From: Bacillota bacterium
GTDB taxonomy: Bacteria > Bacillota > Clostridia > Lachnospirales > Lachnospiraceae
Reading direction: 5' to 3'
Length of the DNA stretch: 5,348 nucleotides
NCBI GenBank assembly: GCA_023387655.1
Contig: JAEWHR010000106.1
Coordinates: forward strand, 1-5,348
Shown here piece after piece: positions 1 through 4,389 of this stretch. Numbering within the stretch: position 1 is the stretch's first letter; each line of letters opens with the position of its first letter. The notes below the pieces were generated by a model. It saw nothing but the letters and a program-made list of their open reading frames with translations. It did no database searches and was not told the DNA's origin. The translations under genes were made by a program, and so were the position numbers.

Positions 1-6
1 AAGGAA

Positions 7-20
7 AAGGAGAGGAAGGA
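7..20 (+). promoter_or_regulatory. Purine-rich ribosome binding region of the first lipoprotein gene
   Basis: The 20 bases at the window edge are almost all A and G and hold several Shine-Dalgarno-like cores: AAGGAG at 7-12, GAGG at 12-15 and AAGGA at 16-20. GAGG leaves 9 bases and AAGGA leaves 4 bases to the ATG at 25. They support the ATG at 25 as the start. No promoter can be judged because the window begins here, so the gene may be the end of an operon that starts upstream. Confidence 0.75.
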
Positions 21-24
21 ATTT

Positions 25-1524
25 ATGAAAAAAAGTAGAATGATTTGTTACATGATGGCAGTTTTTATGATGATGTTTTTGTTTGCTGGATGTACAAAAA
101 AAGAAAAGGAAACCGATCAATTGGTTAATACAGACCCCAATCCAGGTGAGGTTAAGAATGAAGCTACTGTCACCTTCTATGATGCAGATGGAACAACAGT
201 TTTAAAAACAGAAACCATCGAATTTGGAAGTTTGGTAAAAGAATACACTCCAACCAAAGATGGTTATGAATTCGTGGGATGGTTTGCAACCCCACAAAAG
301 AGTCATGAATTTGATTTTACTACTGCTATAACGAAGGAAACAAAAGTATTTGGGGGATTTGTTAAATATGAAGCAGATACTAGAGAGTATGCAGTAGTAG
401 GAAATGGTAAGAGTCCTGTTTTGATTGCTTCTGGTTGGGGAAAAAACATTAATCCAGAGCACAAGTTAACAAAATCTGCAGATAAGAATGAGTACTCCAT
501 AACCCTTGATCTTTATGAAGGGGATGAGATGCAATTTGCAATAAATACTTCTTGGGAAAATCAAAGGGGATACGGATACTTAACTACAATAAAACAAAAT
601 GATGTTGAGTACTTCGTAAACTCTGGTGCATATGGAGATAGCACCGTAAAGCGTTCCAATATCAAAGTAGCAGTAACAGGAAATTATACGTTTGTGTTAA
701 CAACACATCCGGCGGAAGATACCTATGAATCAGACAATGCGAATTACACAGAGGAATCGAAAGAAAAATTTAATGTTAATCCATATGATACAATCACATG
801 GACCTATAATGGAGATGTGAAAGCACAAGCTATTGATATTGTGATGAATTATTATATAAAAGGTTCCGGCATTACGAATTGGAAAGATGTTTATACAGAT
901 AAAACTGGAATGAAAGAAGAAAACGGAGTACATACCTTAGTGATTGCATTAAAACAAGGAGATGAATTTTTATTTACCTCTATGGTAACTGCGAATGGAG
1001 CGACTTCAGTTGGATCAGAATATCTTCGTTTTAGCAATTTAGATGAAAAATCACAAGGAATTTTTGATAAGACAGACAGTTATAATTTAGTGGCTAAGGA
1101 AAATGGACTATATACCTTTACCTATGACCCAGCAACTACGATACTATCGGCAACTTGTGACACAACACAATTTTTACCAAAGTACGATTACTTTATGAAA
1201 GGTTCCTTTGGTAATACTGGATGGGGGACAGAAGGGAATTCTGATTATCAATTAGTTGAAACGGAAGAAGGTTCTTATGTATACGTCTTAAAAGAATTCA
1301 CGGTTGCAACCGGGGATGAATTAGGAATGCAGAGTATGAAAGAATCAGAAAGAGTTCTTTTCTACAATTATAATTATTTGACGGCAGCCGATGATACCAA
1401 TGCTAATGCTGACTTTGAATCAAACGGTGCCGCCAATGCAAATATTATCGCAAAGTCTTCTAATACGTATATCGTAACATTTAATGCGTATACCGAAGAG
1501 ATTACATTTACTCTTGCGAAATAA
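25..1524 (+). CDS. Surface lipoprotein with an InlB-type B-repeat and three beta-rich modules, probable starch/glycan-binding protein
   Basis: A 499-residue exported lipoprotein. Residues 1-23 are a signal peptide: MKKSR, a hydrophobic Met/Phe-rich core, and a lipobox ending FAGC with Cys23 as the lipidated residue (Phe at -3 is slightly unusual). A short charged linker follows. Residues about 47-112 match the Listeria-Bacteroides (InlB B-repeat) pattern: VTFYDADG, GYEFVGWF, F-D-F and a closing beta strand. The rest falls into three similar modules (about 122-228, 276-378, 388-499). Each has a G/GW or NW start, a GDE-plus-hydrophobic turn (GDEM 167, GDEF 313, GDEL 431), a YL element, and an N-[IL]...Y-[TI]-[FV] strand. 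This resembles SusE/SusF-like or amylase-associated starch-binding modules, but only by pattern. No catalytic motif is visible. The neighbouring repressor, GH13 enzyme and MalE-like protein suggest malto-oligosaccharide or starch capture on the outer face of the membrane. The lipoprotein call is firm; the ligand is inferred. Confidence 0.85.
   Translation: MKKSRMICYMMAVFMMMFLFAGCTKKEKETDQLVNTDPNPGEVKNEATVTFYDADGTTVLKTETIEFGSLVKEYTPTKDGYEFVGWFATPQKSHEFDFTTAITKETKVFGGFVKYEADTREYAVVGNGKSPVLIASGWGKNINPEHKLTKSADKNEYSITLDLYEGDEMQFAINTSWENQRGYGYLTTIKQNDVEYFVNSGAYGDSTVKRSNIKVAVTGNYTFVLTTHPAEDTYESDNANYTEESKEKFNVNPYDTITWTYNGDVKAQAIDIVMNYYIKGSGITNWKDVYTDKTGMKEENGVHTLVIALKQGDEFLFTSMVTANGATSVGSEYLRFSNLDEKSQGIFDKTDSYNLVAKENGLYTFTYDPATTILSATCDTTQFLPKYDYFMKGSFGNTGWGTEGNSDYQLVETEEGSYVYVLKEFTVATGDELGMQSMKESERVLFYNYNYLTAADDTNANADFESNGAANANIIAKSSNTYIVTFNAYTEEITFTLAK
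163..360 (+). other. InlB B-repeat / Listeria-Bacteroides repeat domain (residues about 47-112)
   Basis: A single copy of the roughly 65-70 residue beta-grasp-like repeat known from internalin B and many clostridial surface proteins. Visible signature elements are the opening strand VTFYDADG, the GSLV-x-EYTP segment, the GYEFVGWF core with its conserved Gly and Trp, and the F-D-F-x-x-x-I-x-x-x-T-x-V-x-G ending. In this family it usually acts as a spacer or adhesion module between the wall or membrane anchor and the binding domains; that role here is inferred from its place next to the lipidated N-terminus. Confidence 0.75.
388..1521 (+). repeat. Three diverged tandem protein modules in the lipoprotein
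   Basis: Module 1 is residues about 122-228, module 2 about 276-378 and module 3 about 388-499. They share an order of elements: small-residue/aromatic start (ASGWG, KGSGITNW, KGSFGNTGW), a short insert, an alternating beta strand, GDEM/GDEF/GDEL, a YL element, a variable loop, and an N-I/L strand leading to NYTF, LYTF or TYIV. Similarity is at motif level and not visible as DNA repeats, so the duplication is old. Boundaries are estimates by eye. Confidence 0.55.
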
Positions 1525-2322
1525 TTATACTAGAATATTATGACTTGTAATTTGTACTCGCCCTATGGCTAGTTCAATGCACTCATAAAGCTTTTGTATT
1601 TTGTTATTTGTAGCGGAAGGCTGATAAAAAATATTACAATCCTCCTTTAGCAATTGATATAATGTGTCTTCCGTTACAAGTACATTTTTACCATACAGAG
1701 CTTTAAAATCCTTAACTGATTGAAGGAAAACCATGTGAGGAAATAGTTTTTCAAGCATGGTTTTCAATTTTACATTGACAACTTCCAAGGATGCGTAGAT
1801 AAATTCTTCACCAGCGAAATAAGTGTTAGTATCAGATAAGAGTTTCTCATAATCGAATAAAACCTGAAAAAATAGAGGATCATCAATGATACAATCAACT
1901 GCAAGTAAGGGAATAAAATTGTTGTTTCCAAGCTTAGAAAACTCCTCTTTAGAAACATCGTAGCAGATAATAGCATCTGAATTGTCTACTTGAGAAAAGT
2001 CATCCGAACAAAGGATTGTAAGATGATAGTCATAGTTTTTAAGCACGTTGGTAAAAATATGTAGAAAATGAAGCTGTTCTGCTTTTTTTAAAGGAGAAAC
2101 ACCAGAAGGAAGATAAATTGAGATGTTCCCATTTTTGTTTGAGGCAAGTGCTTTCGCAGATTTATTCGGAGTATAGTTTAAAAGATTGATGATCTGAAGA
2201 ACTTTTTTTCTTGTTTCTTCGCTGATTCTTTCTTCTGTTTTGTTGTTGAGAACATAGGATACGGTAGCAATGGATACACCAGCTTCTCGCGCTATGTCTT
2301 TTATAGTTATTTTTGTCTTCAT
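1525..2322 (-). CDS. LacI-family transcriptional repressor with a shortened effector domain
   Basis: 265 residues; full-length LacI/GalR regulators are usually about 330-345. Residues 5-27 form a clear LacI helix-turn-helix (ITIKDIAREAGVS, then the recognition helix IATVSYVLNN). Residues 50-59 give the YTPNKSAKAL hinge with the minor-groove leucine (Leu59), and NISIYLP starts the first effector subdomain. After about residue 140 the usual landmarks are missing: there is no clear D-N-x-x-G segment and no GH-[RK]-x-[IL] segment, so the C-terminal half is compressed or diverged. The frame runs unbroken to its stop. The ATG is forced, since the HTH begins a few codons later and no other start lies between. 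It has no Shine-Dalgarno sequence. Its divergent neighbour encodes a GH13 enzyme, so it probably controls maltooligosaccharide genes (MalR-like role, inferred) and perhaps itself. DNA-binding function is likely; the ligand is unknown. Confidence 0.88.
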   Translation of the reverse strand: MKTKITIKDIAREAGVSIATVSYVLNNKTEERISEETRKKVLQIINLLNYTPNKSAKALASNKNGNISIYLPSGVSPLKKAEQLHFLHIFTNVLKNYDYHLTILCSDDFSQVDNSDAIICYDVSKEEFSKLGNNNFIPLLAVDCIIDDPLFFQVLFDYEKLLSDTNTYFAGEEFIYASLEVVNVKLKTMLEKLFPHMVFLQSVKDFKALYGKNVLVTEDTLYQLLKEDCNIFYQPSATNNKIQKLYECIELAIGRVQITSHNILV

Positions 2323-2328
2323 GTCTTA

Positions 2329-2357
2329 TTTATACCTATTTTAAAACTTCTTGTCAA
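2329..2357 (-). promoter_or_regulatory. Near-consensus sigma-A promoter of the LacI-family gene
   Basis: On the minus strand there is TTGACA (plus 2352-2357), a 17-base spacer (2335-2351) and TATAAA (plus 2329-2334). The -35 is a perfect match and the -10 matches five of six. Only six bases (2323-2328) separate the -10 from the ATG, so the expected start of transcription is at or within a base or two of the A of the ATG at 2322. This predicts a leaderless mRNA, in agreement with the lack of a ribosome binding site. Confidence 0.72.
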
Positions 2358-2360
2358 GAA
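2348..2360. promoter_or_regulatory. 13-bp palindrome over the repressor's -35 box (candidate operator)
   Basis: TTCTTG-T-CAAGAA is a perfect inverted repeat with 6-base arms, centred on 2354. It contains the TTGACA box of the minus-strand promoter. A repressor bound here would block transcription of the LacI-family gene, so autoregulation is plausible. The centre lacks the CG step typical of LacI-family operators, which lowers confidence. Confidence 0.4.
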
Positions 2361-2377
2361 AACATTTACAATACAAA
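2351..2377 (+). promoter_or_regulatory. Weak candidate promoter for the GH13 gene
   Basis: TTGTCA (2351-2356, five of six matches to the -35) and TACAAA (2372-2377, four of six to the -10) are separated by 15 bases, shorter than the usual 17. If used, transcription would begin near 2384, just before the inverted repeat at 2386-2400, and the two divergent promoters would share one -35 region. I saw no better plus-strand promoter between 2323 and 2452. Confidence 0.25.
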
Positions 2378-2385
2378 AAAGATGG

Positions 2386-2400
2386 AACACATTCTGTGTT
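2386..2400. promoter_or_regulatory. 15-bp inverted repeat AACACA-N3-TGTGTT (candidate operator)
   Basis: Perfect 6-base arms around TTC, centred on 2393, between the divergent genes and just downstream of the weak candidate start site for the GH13 gene. Its position fits a repressor site. The spacing of its centre to those of the flanking inverted repeats is 39 and 37 bp. No identity with the other two repeats is evident, so whether all bind one protein is open. Confidence 0.4.
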
Positions 2401-2422
2401 ACCTTTCGTACAAAATTGATTA

Positions 2423-2437
2423 TGCGCAAAACGCGCA
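2423..2437. promoter_or_regulatory. 15-bp GC-rich inverted repeat TGCGC-N5-GCGCA (candidate operator)
   Basis: Perfect 5-base arms around AAAAC, centred on 2430, ending 15 bases before the ATG of the GH13 gene. The GC-rich arms stand out sharply in an AT-rich spacer. The left half (CGCAAAACG) resembles the half-site of MalR operators as I recall them from other Firmicutes (CGCAAACG), but the right half does not follow that pattern. It could be a repressor site, or an RNA hairpin that hides the ribosome binding site just downstream. Confidence 0.45.
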
Positions 2438-2442
2438 GGAAT

Positions 2443-2449
2443 AGAGGAA
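2443..2449 (+). promoter_or_regulatory. Ribosome binding site of the GH13 gene
   Basis: AGAGGAA with its last G five bases before the ATG at 2453. The reading frame has an in-frame TGA at 2417-2419 and no ATG, GTG or TTG codon between that stop and 2453, so this site fixes the start. Confidence 0.85.
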
Positions 2450-2452
2450 ATT

Positions 2453-4177
2453 ATGAATGAACACGCACTGTTACATAAACCTGACTCTAATTTTTGCTTT
2501 CCTGTAGGTGCAAAGCAAATTATCTTAAGGCTGCGAGCTATGAAGGGAGAACTTTTTAAAAAGGTTTCCATTCTGCATGCTTGCAAATATGATTTTCATA
2601 ATGCCCGAAACGAATCTGTGATGGTGAAAAAATACAGTGATCGTTATTTTGATTACTATGAGACAAAAATCGAATTAGATGATGTACGATTTGCTTATAT
2701 TTTTGCCTTAGATACAAACGAGGGTAGATTTTATTTTACAGAAGATGGTGTTACAAAAGAGTATGATTTTAACTTAGGATTTTATAATTTTTTTCAACTA
2801 CCTTACATTAACCAAGAAGATGTGATTGAAACAATAGACTGGATGAAAAGTGCTGTATTTTATCAGATATTCGTTGACCGGTTTTATATGGCAGATGAAA
2901 AGAAAGAAAAAAGCTATATCACACTTCCATGGGGTAAGAAGCCAACTCCAAAAAGTTTTGCAGGTGGAGATTTAAAGGGAATCATCAAAAAACTAGATTA
3001 TATTTTAGAGCTCGGTGCAAACACCATCTATCTGACACCAATTTTCTTATCCATATCAAATCACAAGTACGATACCATTGATTATAAAGAAATTGACCCT
3101 CAATTTGGAACAAAAGAAGATTTAAAAGAATTGGTAACAAAAGCTCATGAGAAAGGTGCTCGTATTGTGTTAGATGCTGTATTTAACCATGGTAGTAACA
3201 AAATGATACAGTTTCAGGATGTCTTAAAGAAGGGAAAAGAATCAGAGTATTATGACTGGTTTTATATACACGGAGATACCGTAACAACAGACCCATGCAA
3301 TTATGAATGTTTTGGTGCTTGTGATTATATGCCAAAATTAAATACATCAAATGATGAAGTACGAGAATTTTTAATTGATATCGCCTGTTATTATTTGAGA
3401 GAGTATGATATTGATGGTTGGAGGCTTGATGTATCCGATGAAATCTCTCATGACTTTTGGCGTTTGTTTCGAAAAGAGGTAAAGAAAATTAAAAGAGATT
3501 GTGTTATAATTGGTGAAAACTGGCATGATGCATATCCTTTTTTAATGGGAGACCAATTTGATAGTATTATGAACTATTCATTTACAAAAGCTTGCCTTGA
3601 TTATTTTGCCTTTGATAGGTTTCATACACAGGATTTTGTACATAAGTTAAATGAAATTTTAATGCGAAATAAACAACCAGTAAATGAAATGATGTTAAAC
3701 CTTTTGGATTCTCATGATACTCATCGATTTTTCACAGAGGTGAAGAAGGATAAGAATAAGTTATTGGCAGCGCTAGCAATTGAAACTTGCTTTCTTGGAG
3801 CACCTTGTATCTATCATGGAACTGAGATCTGTATGGAGGGAGGATATGATCCAGATAGTAGACGAACTTTTGATTGGGAGAAGTCAAATTGGGATTATAC
3901 AGTGATATCTACGATTAAGAAAATGTTAGCCTTAAAAAAAGAAGCCTCCTTACAAGAAGGGGAACTGAAAATGGAAGCAATAGGAGAGATCTTTTCCTTA
4001 CTTCGATATCTAGAAGATGAAAGTATTACTTTGCTTTATAACTCAGGATGTCGTGATGAATTGATTGATTCGTTAAATCTATTTTCAGAGGAAACTAATA
4101 TAGTTGTAGAGAATGGATATCAAGATGGAGTTTTAAAGAAAGGTGGATTCGTTATTTTGAAAAAATCTGTTTGCTAG
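2453..4177 (+). CDS. Cytoplasmic GH13 neopullulanase / cyclomaltodextrinase / maltogenic amylase
   Basis: A 574-residue enzyme close to the usual 580-590 of the GH13_20 type, which hydrolyses maltooligosaccharides, cyclodextrins and pullulan. Residues about 1-120 look like the CBM34 domain that forms the dimer interface in this group (FCFPVGAKQ, RLRAMKGE). The TIM barrel starts near W130 (MKSAVFYQIFVDRF). Visible conserved regions are I, DAVFNH 241-246; V, MPKLN 293-297, diagnostic of this subgroup; II, GWRLD 322-326 with catalytic nucleophile Asp326; III, GENWH 354-358 with acid/base Glu355; IV, LLDSHD 417-422 with Asp422. All three catalytic carboxylates are present. GGYDPDSRR 463-471 is also typical. 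The end is a short beta domain. There is no signal peptide, so it acts inside the cell, fitting the MalE-like importer gene that follows 212 bases later. Tandem in-frame TAG TAG closes it. Exact specificity within the group cannot be told. Confidence 0.95.
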   Translation: MNEHALLHKPDSNFCFPVGAKQIILRLRAMKGELFKKVSILHACKYDFHNARNESVMVKKYSDRYFDYYETKIELDDVRFAYIFALDTNEGRFYFTEDGVTKEYDFNLGFYNFFQLPYINQEDVIETIDWMKSAVFYQIFVDRFYMADEKKEKSYITLPWGKKPTPKSFAGGDLKGIIKKLDYILELGANTIYLTPIFLSISNHKYDTIDYKEIDPQFGTKEDLKELVTKAHEKGARIVLDAVFNHGSNKMIQFQDVLKKGKESEYYDWFYIHGDTVTTDPCNYECFGACDYMPKLNTSNDEVREFLIDIACYYLREYDIDGWRLDVSDEISHDFWRLFRKEVKKIKRDCVIIGENWHDAYPFLMGDQFDSIMNYSFTKACLDYFAFDRFHTQDFVHKLNEILMRNKQPVNEMMLNLLDSHDTHRFFTEVKKDKNKLLAALAIETCFLGAPCIYHGTEICMEGGYDPDSRRTFDWEKSNWDYTVISTIKKMLALKKEASLQEGELKMEAIGEIFSLLRYLEDESITLLYNSGCRDELIDSLNLFSEETNIVVENGYQDGVLKKGGFVILKKSVC

Positions 4178-4181
4178 TAGT

Positions 4182-4196
4182 TTCTATAAAATAGAA
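4182..4196 (+). terminator. Weak AT-rich hairpin after the GH13 gene, possible terminator
   Basis: TTCTAT-AAA-ATAGAA is a perfect 6-bp stem with a 3-base loop, starting four bases after the stop codon and followed by the T-rich TCATTTATTATT. The stem has one GC pair only and the T tract is interrupted, so it would terminate poorly and may only mark the 3' end or let partial read-through into the downstream gene. Confidence 0.25.
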
Positions 4197-4203
4197 TCAT
4201 TTA

Positions 4204-4272
4204 TTATTACTGATCATTAATTATAAGACTTTATTTTTGGTCATTAATTATAAGACTTTATTACTGATTATT
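4204..4272. repeat. 27-bp tandem repeat, two full copies and a partial third
   Basis: Copies run 4204-4230 and 4231-4257, with a partial third from 4258. The 22-base core starting TCATTAATTATAAGAC is identical at 4214-4235 and 4241-4262. The unit starts TTATTACTGA in copies one and three and TTATTTTTGG in copy two; the third copy degrades after about 15 bases. Very AT-rich. It could have arisen by replication slippage, or bind a regulator twice on nearly the same helix face (27 bp is about 2.6 turns). Confidence 0.8.
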
Positions 4273-4307
4273 TTGAATAGATTTACTATTACGTAGTTCA
4301 TTCAAAA
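4271..4307. repeat. Imperfect inverted repeat with 8-base outer arms
   Basis: TTTTGAAT (4271-4278) pairs with ATTCAAAA (4300-4307). Inside it ACTA (4285-4288) pairs with TAGT (4294-4297) around the loop TTACG, with an asymmetric internal loop between the stems. There is no T tract after it, so it is not a standard terminator. It might stabilise or process the mRNA upstream of the binding-protein gene. Confidence 0.45.
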
Positions 4308-4323
4308 CTAAGCCCATGGCTAG
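4308..4323. repeat. Compact inverted repeat CTA(A)GCC-CAT-GGCTAG
   Basis: Six-base arms CTAGCC and GGCTAG, with one bulged A in the left arm, around CAT. It is the most GC-rich patch of the gap and lies 66 bases before the ATG of the binding-protein gene. It directly follows the inverted repeat at 4271-4307. It may be an operator or a second RNA stem; there is no T tract to suggest a terminator. Confidence 0.35.
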
Positions 4324-4376
4324 AAGAAATGTAACAGATAGTAATCTTCATTAAGTATTCAATAATAAGTAACTTG

Positions 4377-4383
4377 AAAGGAG
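4377..4383 (+). promoter_or_regulatory. Strong ribosome binding site of the binding-protein gene
   Basis: AAAGGAG, a nearly full anti-16S match, six bases before the ATG at 4390. It supports this start and suggests strong translation, as expected of a transporter binding protein. Confidence 0.9.
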
Positions 4384-4389
4384 AATCAG

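Larger units (their letters stand above)
4178..4389. other. 212-base intergenic region between the GH13 and binding-protein genes
   Basis: No gene is visible here. The region contains the hairpin at 4182-4196, the 27-bp tandem repeat from 4204, inverted repeats at 4271-4307 and 4308-4323, and the ribosome binding site at 4377-4383. I could not find a convincing sigma-A promoter (for example GTAACA 4331 with AGTATT 4354 is poor), so it is open whether the binding-protein gene is transcribed from its own promoter or by read-through. Confidence 0.6.

Noticed and set aside
202..933. Several minus-strand open frames inside the first lipoprotein gene
   Set aside because: They are rich in Phe, Ile and Cys as expected of antisense frames, lack convincing ribosome binding sites and lie wholly within a gene with clear domain structure.
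1521..1541. Bidirectional terminator at the convergent gene junction
   Set aside because: Only a five-base AT-only match (ATAAT with ATTAT) around a poorly paired centre is visible, too weak for an intrinsic terminator.
1560..1572. Similarity to 4312-4323 (GCCC, optional T, then ATGGCTAG)
   Set aside because: A short near-match between the 3' coding end of the repressor gene and the intergenic gap; there is no further flanking similarity, so chance is the simpler explanation.
2404..2415. Imperfect palindrome TTTCGTACAAAA as a further operator
   Set aside because: One mismatch within a short AT-rich sequence; much weaker than the three perfect inverted repeats nearby.
2423..2439. CcpA catabolite-repression (cre) site
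   Set aside because: Aligned on the CG at 2432-2433, the sequence misses the leading TG and several positions in the right half of the cre consensus, so the inverted repeat is better kept as an unassigned candidate operator.
2341..2586. Minus-strand open frame across the control region and the start of the GH13 gene
   Set aside because: It overlaps the divergent promoters and the well-supported GH13 coding region, shows no family pattern, and its composition is that of the antisense of the real gene.
4204..4272. Possible CRISPR array
   Set aside because: Only two full repeats directly adjoin each other, with no unique spacers of 30-40 bases and no cas genes in view.
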